This document shows, one piece after another, positions 16,887 to 29,652 of a DNA stretch of 64,000 nt. Every line of letters begins with the position of its first letter. Positions within the stretch are counted from its first letter, which is position 1. The notes under the pieces were generated by a model. That model worked only from the letters and a program-made list of their open reading frames with translations. It was not told the DNA's origin and made no database searches. This DNA is from Pseudorhodobacter sp. E13. GTDB taxonomy: Bacteria > Pseudomonadota > Alphaproteobacteria > Rhodobacterales > Rhodobacteraceae. The translations under genes were made by a program, and so were the position numbers. Location: assembly GCF_003991405.1 (NCBI RefSeq), contig NZ_RPEN01000153.1:62001-126000 (forward strand), in the 5' to 3' direction.

Positions 16887-17713
16887 CGCGCTTTGCGCCC
16901 TCTCCCACCGGGCCTTTGCATCTGGGTCATGCCTATTCGGCCCTGCTGGCGCATGACATGGCGCGAGCCGAAGGCGGTGCCTTTTTTCTGCGGTTCGAAG
17001 ATACCGATCTGGAGCGCTGCAAACCGGAATATGAAGATGCCATTGCTGATGATCTGCGCTGGCTTGGCATGTGTTGGGATGGGCCGATCTTACGGCAATC
17101 GCCAAATATTGCGGCCTATAACGCGCGGCTCGATCTGCTCGCTGCGCGCGGGTTGATCTATCCTTGCTGCTGCACCCGTGCCGATATCCGCGCCGCTTTG
17201 GCTGCCCCACAAGAAGGCGTTGCGCATGCGGTCTATCCCGGCACCTGTCGGGGCCGCAGCATGGACAGCCGGCGTGCGGAGGATGCGCTGCGGCTGGACC
17301 TGAACGCGGCACTGGCCCAGCTTTCGCTGACGGCGCTGATTTTCACCGAAACCGGCCCCGCCCATCGCGGCGTGCATCTTGTGGACCCCATGGCGGCACA
17401 GGCGACAATCGGCGACATCGTCCTGAGCCGAAAGGGCGAGGATATCGTCGCCTATTTCCTCGCCTCGGCGTTTGATGATGCCGATCAGGGGATCACCCAT
17501 GTCATCCGGGGCGAGGATTTGTTCGACTTCGTGCCCATTCAAGTGATCTTGCAACGGCTTTTCGACCTGCCAACGCCGATCTACCACCATCACCGCCTGA
17601 TCCGCGATGCGCATGGCAAGCGGTTGGCAAAGCGTGATGATGCGCGCGCTTTGTCGAAGTTCCGGGCCGAGGGGGCAAGCCCTGCTGATATCCGGCGCAT
17701 GGTGGGGCTGTAG
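16874..17713 (+). CDS. gluQ: Glutamyl-Q tRNA(Asp) synthetase
   Basis: 279 residues, a truncated glutamyl-tRNA synthetase paralogue that attaches glutamate to the queuosine base at the wobble position of tRNA(Asp). The class I signature is [18 protein letters not shown] (HLGH for HIGH), and the zinc-type cysteine region CCCTRAD with YPGTCRG separates it from GltX. The KMSKS counterpart reads [10 protein letters not shown]. The anticodon-binding domain of full GluRS is absent, as expected. It overlaps trmFO by 13 bases and so is co-translated with it. Confidence 0.93.
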   Translation: MAFVTRFAPSPTGPLHLGHAYSALLAHDMARAEGGAFFLRFEDTDLERCKPEYEDAIADDLRWLGMCWDGPILRQSPNIAAYNARLDLLAARGLIYPCCCTRADIRAALAAPQEGVAHAVYPGTCRGRSMDSRRAEDALRLDLNAALAQLSLTALIFTETGPAHRGVHLVDPMAAQATIGDIVLSRKGEDIVAYFLASAFDDADQGITHVIRGEDLFDFVPIQVILQRLFDLPTPIYHHHRLIRDAHGKRLAKRDDARALSKFRAEGASPADIRRMVGL

Positions 17714-17734
17714 GGCCGGCTTGCTGCCGAAAAA

Positions 17735-18097
17735 TCAGCCGTGCATCGGGTCTGCGGTAATCACCTCTGCCCCCTCCGCAACCAGCGTGTAAAAGCAAGA
17801 GCGGCGGTTGGTGTGGCAGGCAGGCCCGGTCTGATCGACCTTCAAAAGCAGGCAATCGCGATCACAATCGACCCGCAATTCCACCAATCGCTGCACATGG
17901 CCCGAGGTTTCGCCCTTGGCCCAGAAGTCCTGACGCGAGCGTGACCAATAGGTCACCTGCCCCGTCTTTAAGGTCCGCGCGATGCTTTCGGCGTTCATCC
18001 AGGCCATCATCAACACCTCACCCGTCGCATGGTCCTGCGCAATCGCGGGGATCAGCCCCTTGGCATCATACTTTAGGCTTGCTGGATCAAATGACAT
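17735..18097 (-). CDS. hisI: Phosphoribosyl-AMP cyclohydrolase
   Basis: 120 residues, the zinc enzyme that opens the adenine ring of phosphoribosyl-AMP in the third step of histidine biosynthesis. Metal and substrate motifs are visible: [44 protein letters not shown] (two Cys) and [14 protein letters not shown] start at [11 protein letters not shown]; six more codons upstream are open but unneeded. It is monofunctional, without the HisE pyrophosphatase part. No other his genes are nearby. It is divergent from the iron-sulphur scaffold gene across 66 bases. Confidence 0.95.
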   Translation of the reverse strand: MSFDPASLKYDAKGLIPAIAQDHATGEVLMMAWMNAESIARTLKTGQVTYWSRSRQDFWAKGETSGHVQRLVELRVDCDRDCLLLKVDQTGPACHTNRRSCFYTLVAEGAEVITADPMHG

Positions 18098-18163
18098 CGG
18101 GCTTTTCCTTTGCAACGCGCGCTTGGCCGACTATCTATGCGGTAAAGCACGGAGAGAAAAGCC

Positions 18164-18595
18164 ATGAGCGACGCCGCGATGATGAAGCTGTATTCCGGGC
18201 GCATTCTGGAACTGGCCGCCGATATTCCGCATCTGGGCCGCCTGCCCGCGCCGCAAGCGACCGTGCGCAAGCGCTCGCCGCTATGTGGGTCTGTGGTGAC
18301 GGTGGATCTGGTGATGACGGATGGCCGGGTCACGCAATTCGCGCAGGATGTGAAGGCCTGCGCCTTGGGTCAGGCGGCGGCGGCGGTTGTGGGAGGTGCT
18401 GTGATCGGGCGCAGCAGCGCCGAACTGCTGGCCGCGCGCGATGCGCTGCGCGCCATGCTGGCCGAGGGCGGGCCCGTGCCGCCTGCCCCTTTCGATGGTT
18501 TTGCCGTGCTGGAACCTGCACGGGAGTTTAAGAACCGCCACGCCTCTATCCTGCTGGCAATCGACGCCGCTGCCGAGGCCGCCGCCCAAGCATAA
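18164..18595 (+). CDS. Iron-sulphur cluster assembly scaffold (IscU/NifU-N-like)
   Basis: 143 residues of the NifU N-terminal / IscU-like family, which build or carry Fe-S clusters. Two of the three usual cluster cysteines are seen: SPLCGSVVTVDLVM and VKACALGQAAAAVV. The third block reads NRHASILLAIDAA, with Ala where IscU has Cys after the His. The alphaproteobacterial members I know of share this pattern, so it may be a specialised scaffold rather than a damaged one. A ggagagaaaagcc region precedes the ATG. No suf or isc genes are adjacent. Confidence 0.82.
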   Translation: MSDAAMMKLYSGRILELAADIPHLGRLPAPQATVRKRSPLCGSVVTVDLVMTDGRVTQFAQDVKACALGQAAAAVVGGAVIGRSSAELLAARDALRAMLAEGGPVPPAPFDGFAVLEPAREFKNRHASILLAIDAAAEAAAQA

Positions 18596-18630
18596 AAAAA
18601 CCGCCGCGCATCCGAAAGGGATGGCGGCGG
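18594..18630 (-). terminator. Rho-independent terminator of the 40-residue membrane protein gene
   Basis: The stem CCGCCGC (18601-18607) pairs with GCGGCGG (18624-18630), extended by CATCC/GGATG round a gaaag loop. On the minus strand it is followed by seven T residues (18594-18600 complement). It would end a short transcript of roughly 300 bases from the gene at 18746-18868. It may also stop the convergent scaffold gene, though there is no T-run on that strand. Confidence 0.7.
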
Positions 18631-18745
18631 CAAGGAAGCGTGTCTGACGGGCGCGACAAACGGGGTGGGACAACCCCGGCGGATGAACGCATGGCACAGG
18701 TTGGGACAGGTGCGCGCGCCCGGGCGTTCAGAACGCAGGCAGTGA

Positions 18746-18868
18746 TCAGAACAAGGCAGGCAAGGACAGGCCCATAACCAGAACAGCAAACAACGACACG
18801 ACACCGATCATATCTTCGAACAGGGTCTTGGACGAACGGGCGGCGACGGCTTTGATATCTGCGATCAT
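18746..18868 (-). CDS. 40-residue single-helix membrane protein, probably LexA-regulated
   Basis: A small gene below usual annotation size: MIADIKAVAARSSKTLFEDM, then a hydrophobic helix IGVVSLFAVLVMGLSLPALF to the end. The ribosome-binding site aaggaggttccc is nearly ideal. A longer open frame upstream (to 18949) would run through the control region and is not the real start. The gene has its own control region with a GAAC-N7-GAAC box and its own terminator, so it is a monocistronic unit downstream of recG. The N-terminus is amphipathic and charged, the C-terminus a membrane anchor. SOS-induced small inner-membrane proteins such as Caulobacter SidA inhibit division, which is an analogy of size and control only. 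Confidence 0.75.
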   Translation of the reverse strand: MIADIKAVAARSSKTLFEDMIGVVSLFAVLVMGLSLPALF

Positions 18869-18922
18869 GGGAACCTCCTTGCTTGTTGCTATATTGTTCT
18901 CACTTTCTTTACGCCTTGTAAA

Positions 18923-18937
18923 GAACTTTTTGAGAAC
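18923..18937 (-). promoter_or_regulatory. LexA (SOS) box upstream of the 40-residue protein
   Basis: GAAC-N7-GAAC on the plus strand (GTTC-N7-GTTC toward the gene) is exactly the alphaproteobacterial LexA site. A third GAAC at 18944-18947 lies 6 bases further and an inverted GTTC is at 18896-18899. The box is 55-69 bases before the ATG, next to a -35-like tttaca, where a repressor would block transcription. Confidence 0.7.
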
Positions 18938-18955
18938 ATTTGAGAACAAAAGCGG

Positions 18956-23208
<4,253 letters not shown>

Positions 23209-23242
23209 TTAGGACGCTGTCGCAGCAAGGTCCAGTCGGCAG

Positions 23243-23956
23243 TCAGGCACCGATGGCAAAACGTGTCTCGCCCTCCCCCGGGCCCGGGTCGCGCAGAACA
23301 TAGCCGCGGCCCCAAACGGTTTCGATATGGTTCACACCACCTGTCGCTTCGGCCAGCTTTTTGCGCAGCTTGCAGATGAACACGTCGATGATCTTCAACT
23401 CCGGCTCATCCATGCCGCCGTAAAGGTGGTTAAGGAACATTTCCTTGGTCAGCGTGGTGCCTTTCCGCAGGCTGAGCAATTCCAGCATCTGATATTCCTT
23501 GCCGGTCAGATGCACCGATTTGCCTTCCACATCCACCGTCTTGGCATCAAGGTTCACCGATACCTTGCCGGTTTTGATCACCGATTGCGAATGACCCTTG
23601 GACCGCCGGATGATCGCGTGAATCCGGGCGACCAGTTCTTCGCGGTGGAACGGTTTGGTCATGTAATCATCCGCGCCAAAGCCAAAGCCCTTGAGCTTGC
23701 TTTCGGTATCATCGGCGCCCGACAAGATCAGGATCGGCGTGTCAATCCGCGCCAGCCGCAATTGCCGCAACACGTCATGCCCGCTCATATCCGGCAGGTT
23801 GATATCCAACAAAATCAGGTCGTAATCATAGAGTTTGGCAAGGTCGATCCCCTCCTCCCCCAGATCGGTGCAAAACACATTCAGGTTTGCATGGGTCAAC
23901 ATCAGTTCAATACTGCGTGATGTTGTGGGGTCATCTTCAACCAACAGGATTCGCAT
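23243..23956 (-). CDS. ctrA: Cell cycle response regulator CtrA
   Basis: 237 residues of the OmpR/PhoB class. The receiver starts [20 protein letters not shown] with the phospho-acceptor Asp in [18 protein letters not shown] and ends [20 protein letters not shown]; the winged-helix DNA-binding domain includes [20 protein letters not shown] and [20 protein letters not shown], diagnostic for CtrA. In Caulobacter it blocks replication initiation and drives division and flagellar genes; in Rhodobacteraceae it is usually non-essential and controls motility, gene-transfer agent and related functions. Phosphorelay partners are not in the window. sciP lies just upstream on the same strand. Confidence 0.96.
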   Translation of the reverse strand: MRILLVEDDPTTSRSIELMLTHANLNVFCTDLGEEGIDLAKLYDYDLILLDINLPDMSGHDVLRQLRLARIDTPILILSGADDTESKLKGFGFGADDYMTKPFHREELVARIHAIIRRSKGHSQSVIKTGKVSVNLDAKTVDVEGKSVHLTGKEYQMLELLSLRKGTTLTKEMFLNHLYGGMDEPELKIIDVFICKLRKKLAEATGGVNHIETVWGRGYVLRDPGPGEGETRFAIGA

Positions 23957-23985
23957 CGTGGGTAACTCCGGCTCTAATGCTGTTC

Positions 23986-24015
23986 GTTAACCACCTTGCA
24001 GACCAATGGTTAATT
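23986..24015 (-). promoter_or_regulatory. Paired CtrA half-sites in the ctrA upstream region
   Basis: GTTAAC (23986-23991) and GGTTAATT (24008-24015) are CtrA-type TTAA half-sites, here 19 bases apart and not the canonical TTAA-N7-TTAA. They lie 30-59 bases before the ctrA start in the 95-base sciP-ctrA gap and could serve autoregulation. Confidence 0.35.
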
Positions 24016-24051
24016 GGAAGTTACTTTGACATGACCAATCCGAAATACAAT

Positions 24052-24330
24052 CTAAAGTTGTCTGTATTTTTGGATTGCCGTGACTTTCAAGGCATTTTCG
24101 CCATGGGTTTCAACCGCCGCGCGCCACATCGCAAACTCTTCTTCCGACAGGGAATAGCGTTGCAACGCCTCTGATTCTGGGATCAGGCCATAGATCACCG
24201 CCTTGACCACAATCGCCTTGCGGCTTGCAACCCAGCGGCGTGTTTCGGCTGGGGGCAGATCGGCGCGGCTGAGCACGCTGCCATCGGGAAGCGTCACCTG
24301 ACGCGGTCCATCAACTTTTTTCAGATACAT
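24052..24330 (-). CDS. sciP: SciP-family inhibitor of CtrA (DUF1153)
   Basis: 92 residues matching DUF1153, the family of Caulobacter SciP, a helix-turn-helix protein that binds CtrA or its promoters and holds CtrA-dependent transcription off in early cell stages. The block YLKKVDGPRQVTLPDGS, then ADLPPAETRRWVASRKA and YSLSEEEFAMWRAAVETHGE, is standard. I start at MYLKKVDG; nine upstream codons are open but not in the family. Standing directly before ctrA, on the same strand, makes this a compact regulator pair, though the 95-base gap with its own TTAA sites allows separate promoters. Confidence 0.9.
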   Translation of the reverse strand: MYLKKVDGPRQVTLPDGSVLSRADLPPAETRRWVASRKAIVVKAVIYGLIPESEALQRYSLSEEEFAMWRAAVETHGENALKVTAIQKYRQL

Positions 24331-24395
24331 CACACAACCCTCTTTGCGTGCAGCCACTTTGCGGCATCAGGCTTAATCAAGGGTGAAACGTGGGG

Positions 24396-24423
24396 TTGAG
24401 AGTGTGTTGCATTTTCCTATATT
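24396..24423 (+). promoter_or_regulatory. Candidate mnmA promoter
   Basis: ttgaga (24396-24401) and tatatt (24418-24423) are 16 bases apart, about 30 bases before the mnmA ATG. This lies in the 120-base divergent gap between sciP and mnmA. Confidence 0.5.
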
Positions 24424-24450
24424 GCGAGACATCAACATAAAGGCTGCCCA

Positions 24451-25590
24451 ATGTCGCTTGACCATCCGCTGAATTCTCTTGGCTTTGCCAAGCCGCCTGC
24501 CGAAACGCGGGTGGTGGTTGCCATGTCGGGTGGGGTCGACAGTTCTGCCGTGGCGGCGCAACTGGCCTCTGAAGGCTATGACGTGGTCGGCGTGACCTTG
24601 CAGCTTTACGATCACGGCGCGGCCTTGGCGAAAAAAGGCGCTTGCTGTGCCGGGCGTGATATTCACGATGCGCGCCGCGTGGCCGAGGTCATGGGCTTTC
24701 CGCATTATGTGCTGGATTATGAAAACACCTTCCGCGAGGCGGTGATCGACGAATTTGCCGATGCCTATCTGGCGGGGGCCACTCCGGTGCCTTGCATCCG
24801 CTGCAATGAGCGGGTGAAGTTCAAGGATCTGCTGAACACCGCCCGCGATCTGGATGCCGATTGCATGGCGACAGGGCATTATATTCAGCGCAAAATGGGC
24901 GATGTGGGGCCAGAGCTGCATATGGCGGCGGACCCCGCGCGCGATCAGAGCTATTTCCTGTTTTCAACCACGGCCGAGCAATTGGCCTATTTGCGCTTTC
25001 CGCTGGGACATCTGGAAAGCAAGGCGGAAACGCGGGCGCTGGCGGCGAAGTTTGGGCTGACGGTGGCGGACAAGCCGGACAGTCAGGATATCTGCTTTGT
25101 TCCGAACGGGAATTATGCCGCCGTGATCGAGAAGCTGCGCCCCGGTGCGGCGGACCCCGGTGAGATTGTGGATATGGAAGGCCGCGTGCTGGGCACCCAT
25201 CGCGGGGTCATCCACTACACGATCGGGCAGAGGCGGGGCCTTGGCATCGGCGGGTTGGAGGACCCGTTCTATGTGGTCAAGCTGGATGCCGACAGCAAGC
25301 GGATCGTGGTGGGGCCGAAAGAGGCGCTTTCCACCCGGATCGTGCCCTTGCGGGAAATCAACTGGCTGGGCGACGCCCCGTTGGAGAGCCGCAAGGAATG
25401 GCCGTTGATGGTCAAGGTGCGGTCCACGCGCCCGCCGCGGGATGCGATTCTGCGGCCAATTTCGGCGACGGAGGCCGAGGTGGAATTGCTGAGCCCTGAG
25501 GAAGGGGTGTCGCCGGGGCAGGCTTGTGTGTTCTATGAACCGACGGGAAGCCGGGTGCTGGGCGGTGGCTGGATCTGGCGCGGGAAATAG
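24451..25590 (+). CDS. mnmA: tRNA-specific 2-thiouridylase MnmA
   Basis: 379 residues. MnmA adenylates and thiolates U34 of Lys, Glu and Gln tRNAs. The PP-loop is [20 protein letters not shown]; the two catalytic cysteines are expected in [16 protein letters not shown] (first) and [13 protein letters not shown] (second), with MATGHYIQ and [10 protein letters not shown] between. The C-terminal barrel domains end [17 protein letters not shown] start at [11 protein letters not shown] is the only one upstream. It is divergent from sciP. The 146 bases after it (25591-25736) hold no gene, only an AT-rich patch and a decayed end of the hairpin element (about 25690-25722). Confidence 0.96.
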   Translation: MSLDHPLNSLGFAKPPAETRVVVAMSGGVDSSAVAAQLASEGYDVVGVTLQLYDHGAALAKKGACCAGRDIHDARRVAEVMGFPHYVLDYENTFREAVIDEFADAYLAGATPVPCIRCNERVKFKDLLNTARDLDADCMATGHYIQRKMGDVGPELHMAADPARDQSYFLFSTTAEQLAYLRFPLGHLESKAETRALAAKFGLTVADKPDSQDICFVPNGNYAAVIEKLRPGAADPGEIVDMEGRVLGTHRGVIHYTIGQRRGLGIGGLEDPFYVVKLDADSKRIVVGPKEALSTRIVPLREINWLGDAPLESRKEWPLMVKVRSTRPPRDAILRPISATEAEVELLSPEEGVSPGQACVFYEPTGSRVLGGGWIWRGK

Positions 25591-25736
25591 GCTGCGCTGA
25601 ACCGCAGGGAATCGCGCGCGGAATGGCAAGCAAGCCCTTGTAAAGCCTTGGCTTTCTCCTTTTTCTTTACGAAATATTCATAGGTTGCCTGCGGCGCAGG
25701 TATTTTTGCCAAGATGAAATCAGGCGGTGGGCAGGC

Positions 25737-26855
25737 TCAACCGGGGGCGAGTTGTGACAGGACCGAGCGGGCGGCGCGCAGGCCCGGTGCCTCCCCGCCA
25801 CGGCCCAGACGGTCCATGGTCAGGGACATTGCAGCCTGTTGGGCGCTGCGTTCAGGGCCGGGCTGCATCAGGCCCAGCAGCGCCGGAGCGATCAGCTCGG
25901 CCCGGCAGTCGGCCCCCAGAAATTCCGGCACATGGCGGGTTTCGGACACCAGATTGACCAGCGTTACCGTATCAATCAACGCCGCGCGGCGCATCAGCCA
26001 CAGGGTCAGCGGGTTCATCTTATAGGCGATGACCATCGGGCAGCCATTGGCCGCCAGTTCCAGCGACACCGTGCCCGAGGCGGCAAGGGCCACGCTGGCA
26101 TTGGCAAAGGCTGCGCGCTTTTCCGCTGGGTTTTGAATGATATCCGGCGGGATGGGCCAGTCTTTTGACAGGTCGCGCACCAGATCGGCCACACCGCGCA
26201 GTGTGGGCAGGGCCACGCGGGCATCGGGGTGCAGCAGCTTGATATGGGCCAAGGTTTCGCCGATCACGGGGGCGAGGCGCGTCACCTCGGCCCGGCGCGA
26301 TCCGGGCAAGGCGAGGATCAAGGGGCTGGATTGCGGGGTTTTGGCGGCCAGCGGTTCGGCCACCACCGGATGCCCGACGAAATCGCATGTCATGCCGGCG
26401 GCCTGCATCAAGGGCGGCTCAAACGGCAGCAGCGCCAGCACATGATCAATATGGCGGGCCATTTTGGCGGCGCGACCGGGGCGCCACGCCCAGACCGAGG
26501 GGGCGACGTAATGGATGGTTTTCAAATCGGGGCGCGCGGATTTGACAATTTTCGCCACTCGCAGGCAGAAATCCGGGCTGTCGATGGTGATCAGCGCGGC
26601 CGGGTTTTCGGCCAGCGTGGCGGCAGCGGTTTCTGCGATGCGGCGTTTCAGATGGCGGTATTTCGGCAAAATTTCGGCGATGCCCATCACCGAAAGCTCT
26701 TCCATCGGGAAGAGCGAGGTCAGCCCTTCGGCCTGCATCAAGGGGCCGCCGACACCGTGAAAACTGACCTGTGGCACAAGGGTTTTCAGCGCCGCCATCA
26801 GGGCCGCGCCAAGGCGGTCGCCCGAAGGCTCCCCCGCGATGAGGGTCAGTTTCAT
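25737..26855 (-). CDS. lpxB: Lipid-A-disaccharide synthase
   Basis: 372 residues, a GT-B glycosyltransferase joining UDP-2,3-diacylglucosamine and lipid X to form the disaccharide core of lipid A at the inner membrane. N-terminal LIAGEPSGDRLGAALMAAL and FHGVGGPLMQAEGL, then IDSPDFCLRVA, HYVAPSVWAWRPGRA and LALPGSRRAEV identify the family. Near the C-terminus are VALAASGTVSLELA and MVIAYKMNPLT. It is last of a run fabZ-lpxA-lpxI-lpxB, its start overlapping the lpxI stop (ATGA). LpxB is a peripheral membrane enzyme. Confidence 0.96.
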   Translation of the reverse strand: MKLTLIAGEPSGDRLGAALMAALKTLVPQVSFHGVGGPLMQAEGLTSLFPMEELSVMGIAEILPKYRHLKRRIAETAAATLAENPAALITIDSPDFCLRVAKIVKSARPDLKTIHYVAPSVWAWRPGRAAKMARHIDHVLALLPFEPPLMQAAGMTCDFVGHPVVAEPLAAKTPQSSPLILALPGSRRAEVTRLAPVIGETLAHIKLLHPDARVALPTLRGVADLVRDLSKDWPIPPDIIQNPAEKRAAFANASVALAASGTVSLELAANGCPMVIAYKMNPLTLWLMRRAALIDTVTLVNLVSETRHVPEFLGADCRAELIAPALLGLMQPGPERSAQQAAMSLTMDRLGRGGEAPGLRAARSVLSQLAPG

Positions 26856-27667
26856 GACGGGTCAGCAGGGCGCGCCCAGAGGAACAGGCCAAGCGCGCGC
26901 GCCTGTGCGGCCAGCGCCGCCGGGGGCAGCAAGATCACCGCACCAGCCTGAAAGGCGATGCCGCCCAAGCCCGCCTTTTGCACCATTTCAAGGGTGTGCG
27001 GCCCGATGGTGGGCAGATCAATCCGCTGGTCCTGCCCCGGCTTGGGCGCTTTGAAAAACAGCCCCTTGGTGGATTTGGGCCGCAGATGCGCCGGGATCAG
27101 CGCGGTGTGTGCCAGCATCGCATCGGTGCCTGTCAGGGTTTCCACGGCAAGGCAAAGCCCGGCCTGCACCACCGCCCCCTGCCCCACATCCACAGCACCC
27201 AAGGCCCGCACGATGGCGGCGGCGCGGGTGGCGTCTGCTTCATCCTGCGGGGTGATGCTGCCTGCGATCAGGCCCGCTTGCGGGCAGAGGCCCGGCGCAA
27301 TTTCCTGCGCGCCGAGGATGCGCAGATCGAATTCCTCAAAGATCGCCAGCACTTCGCGCAGGGTGGCATCATCGCCCGCCTGCATCGCGGCCAAGAGGCG
27401 CGGCACCATTTGCGCGGTCAGGGGATCGAACAATGACGGATCAAGGTTCGGGCGTTGCACCGCCCCGGCAAAACAGACGCGGGTGATGCCCTGATCTTGC
27501 AGCGCATGCAGAAAGGGGACCAAGCGTTCGATATGGAAGGTCATATCCGGCGCAAGCCCGCTAGGTGCAAAGCCATGCAGTGCCGCCACCAGCGGCTTTT
27601 CCGCCATGGCGGCAACCAGCGTGGCGGGCAAGGCCCCGGCCCCTGCGATGATCGCGGTATCGGTCAT
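26852..27667 (-). CDS. lpxI: UDP-2,3-diacylglucosamine diphosphatase LpxI
   Basis: 271 residues of the DUF1009/LpxI family, which hydrolyses UDP-2,3-diacylglucosamine to lipid X, the step done by LpxH in enterics. Family segments: an N-terminal GAGALPATLVAAM, VCFAGAVQRPNLDPSLFDPL, GDDATLREVLAIFEEFDLRI, GAVVQAGLCLAVETLTGTDA and PKPGQDQRIDLPTIGPHTLE. LpxI is the usual version in alphaproteobacteria. The gene lies between lpxA and lpxB with four-base overlaps on both sides, consistent with direct pathway order and co-translation. Confidence 0.95.
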   Translation of the reverse strand: MTDTAIIAGAGALPATLVAAMAEKPLVAALHGFAPSGLAPDMTFHIERLVPFLHALQDQGITRVCFAGAVQRPNLDPSLFDPLTAQMVPRLLAAMQAGDDATLREVLAIFEEFDLRILGAQEIAPGLCPQAGLIAGSITPQDEADATRAAAIVRALGAVDVGQGAVVQAGLCLAVETLTGTDAMLAHTALIPAHLRPKSTKGLFFKAPKPGQDQRIDLPTIGPHTLEMVQKAGLGGIAFQAGAVILLPPAALAAQARALGLFLWARPADPS

Positions 27668-28449
27668 TTCGGGGTCAGGAAGGAGCGATCAGTGGCGGAG
27701 AGGATGAAATCGGTCATCTCGCGCACATGTTTGCTTTCGGTTTCCTCGGCCAGTTTGCGGGCGCGGTCAAGGAAGGTGCCTTCGCCCTGTGCCAGCATCT
27801 GATAGCCCGCGCGCAGGGCGGTAATCTCGGCCCGGTCCACGCCACGGCGTTTGAGGCCGACAAGGTTCAGCCCGTCCAGATCGCCGCGCGGCCCTTGCAC
27901 AAGCCCATGCGGCAGCACGTCATTGGTGACCATGGTGACAGCGCCGATGATCGCGCCATGCCCGATGCGCACCCATTGATGCACGCCTGAGAGGCCGCCG
28001 ATGATGACATCATCGCCAAGCTGGCAATGGCCCGCAATCGCGGCCTGATTGGCCAGAATGACCCGGTTGCCCAAGGTCGCGTCATGGCCGACATGGCTGC
28101 CCGTCATCAGCAGGCAATCATCGCCCACGCGGGTGATGCCGCCGCCACCTGCCGTGCCGGTGTTCAGGGTCGCGCCTTCGCGGATGCGGCAACGTTTGCC
28201 CACGATCAACCGGGTGCGCTCGCCTTTGAACTTCAGGTCTTGCGGCACTTCGCCGACGCAGGCGAAGGGGAACACAATGGTTTCATCGCCGATCTCGGTC
28301 CAGCCGGTGACAACGGCATGGGATTTCAGCACAACGCCCGCGCCAAGGGTGACTTCGGGGCCGACGATGCAGAACGGGCCGATCGTGCAGCCTTCGCCGA
28401 TGGTGGCACCGGGTTCGACGATGGCGGAGGGGTGAATCTGGCTGCTCAT
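27664..28449 (-). CDS. lpxA: UDP-N-acetylglucosamine O-acyltransferase
   Basis: 261 residues with a left-handed beta-helix made of hexapeptide repeats: [20 protein letters not shown], then [20 protein letters not shown] and further repeats to about residue 190, followed by a helical C-terminal domain. It starts lipid A synthesis by transferring a 3-hydroxyacyl chain from acyl carrier protein to UDP-GlcNAc. The catalytic His is expected in [15 protein letters not shown]. Four-base overlaps join it to fabZ and lpxI. lpxD is not in this cluster. Confidence 0.96.
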   Translation of the reverse strand: MSSQIHPSAIVEPGATIGEGCTIGPFCIVGPEVTLGAGVVLKSHAVVTGWTEIGDETIVFPFACVGEVPQDLKFKGERTRLIVGKRCRIREGATLNTGTAGGGGITRVGDDCLLMTGSHVGHDATLGNRVILANQAAIAGHCQLGDDVIIGGLSGVHQWVRIGHGAIIGAVTMVTNDVLPHGLVQGPRGDLDGLNLVGLKRRGVDRAEITALRAGYQMLAQGEGTFLDRARKLAEETESKHVREMTDFILSATDRSFLTPK

Positions 28450-28916
28450 GCTTTTGGCAGGTCCATCATGGCGGTGAATTCGGCCTGGGCGCAGAGTTCG
28501 CCGTCCACGGTGGCGCGGCCTTCAAATTTCCAGACCTTGCCGCCGCCACGTTTCACCGTCACATGCAGCTCCATCACATCGCCCGGCACCACCATGCGGC
28601 GGAATTTCACCGCGTCGATGCCCATGAAATAGACCAGCAGGTTCTTATCCGCGAGGTCCATGGACACGCCGACAAGGATGCCCGAGGTCTGGGCCAGCGC
28701 CTCGATGATCTGCACACCGGGAAACACCGGTTTGCCGGGGAAATGGCCTTGAAACTGCGGCTCGTTCATAGTGACGCATTTGATGCCAACGGCGGATTGG
28801 TTGGGCACGATGTCGCGCACCTTGTCGACCAGCAGGAAGGGATAACGATGCGGCAGAATGCGCTGAATAAGGTCAATATCGGCCGTTGTCGGCAGGTCTT
28901 TGGCGGCATCACTCAT
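28446..28916 (-). CDS. fabZ: 3-hydroxyacyl-[acyl-carrier-protein] dehydratase FabZ
   Basis: 156 residues, a hotdog-fold dehydratase of fatty acid elongation. The catalytic His is in [13 protein letters not shown] and the catalytic Glu in [15 protein letters not shown], with [10 protein letters not shown] between. It competes with LpxA for 3-hydroxyacyl-ACP, which explains its common place with lpxA. The stop overlaps lpxA. Between it and the upstream skp gene is an 85-base gap with no gene. Confidence 0.95.
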   Translation of the reverse strand: MSDAAKDLPTTADIDLIQRILPHRYPFLLVDKVRDIVPNQSAVGIKCVTMNEPQFQGHFPGKPVFPGVQIIEALAQTSGILVGVSMDLADKNLLVYFMGIDAVKFRRMVVPGDVMELHVTVKRGGGKVWKFEGRATVDGELCAQAEFTAMMDLPKA

Positions 28917-29001
28917 GGGGCATTCCTTTGGGCCGGGTCACTTCGGTTTGCTTTGACTACCAACTCCCCCGCTGCGAGACAAGCGCGGGCTGCGGGCAGG
29001 A

Positions 29002-29652
29002 TCAGGGTTGGCTGGGCGCGTCTGTGGGGGTGGCGGCTTCCGGCACTGGCGCCTCTGGTGCGGCGTCTTGCTGGGTGGCAAAGGCTGCATCCAGCCGGTC
29101 AATCGCCATCTGGGTCACATCCACGCGGTCAAGACTAAGCACAACCGAGGATTGGTCGATCAAGGCAACCGCCCCCATATCCCGCATCAAAGCCGCCAGA
29201 ATGGGCACGGCGGTTTCAAAAAACGCTTGCTGGTCGGCCTCGCGCTGGCGCTTGAGGTCGCGGTCTTTCGCGCTCCACGCTGCCCGGATATTTTCGACCT
29301 TTTCATCAAAGGCCCGGGCCAGCGGCTGAAACTCTGCCGTCGGCAATTCGGCGCGGCGCTCGGTCAGCATGCGTTCCTCGATCTCCAGATCGGATTCGAT
29401 CTGACGGATTTCGGCCTGCAAATTACGGGAATCGGCCTCCAACCGCGCTAGAGAGGCCTTGCCAAACGCCGAATCCTCAAACAGACGCTGCTGGTTGATG
29501 GTCAGCACCTGCGATTGAAACGGCACATCCGCAGCCTCGGTCAGCGCCGGAACCGTGGCCGCCGGGTTGTCTTGCGCCAGTGCGGGAAAAGCACTGGCGC
29601 CAAACGCGGCCAGCAGCGCCCAAAGAGACGCTGTTGCACGCGCGCCAGACAT
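29002..29652 (-). CDS. skp: OmpH/Skp-family periplasmic chaperone
   Basis: 216 residues: a signal peptide (SLWALLAAFGASAFPALAQ) and a long charged helical part, including LNQ-type FQSQVLTINQQRLFEDSAFG and the coiled-coil RNLQAEIRQIESDLEIEE, matching the tentacles of Skp. Skp carries unfolded outer-membrane proteins to BamA, and the ATG overlaps the bamA stop by one base. The C-terminus has an Ala/Pro-rich tail (APEAPVPEAATPTDAPSQP), longer than in E. coli and common in this lineage. Confidence 0.9.
   Translation of the reverse strand: MSGARATASLWALLAAFGASAFPALAQDNPAATVPALTEAADVPFQSQVLTINQQRLFEDSAFGKASLARLEADSRNLQAEIRQIESDLEIEERMLTERRAELPTAEFQPLARAFDEKVENIRAAWSAKDRDLKRQREADQQAFFETAVPILAALMRDMGAVALIDQSSVVLSLDRVDVTQMAIDRLDAAFATQQDAAPEAPVPEAATPTDAPSQP

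Noticed and set aside
23986-24015. A full CtrA binding site (TTAA-N7-TTAA)
   Set aside because: The two half-sites are 19 bases apart rather than 7; listed only as half-sites with low confidence.
25690-25722. A further copy of the hairpin element between mnmA and lpxB
   Set aside because: Only a short, decayed hairpin-like part and a partial tail remain, so I did not list it as a full copy.
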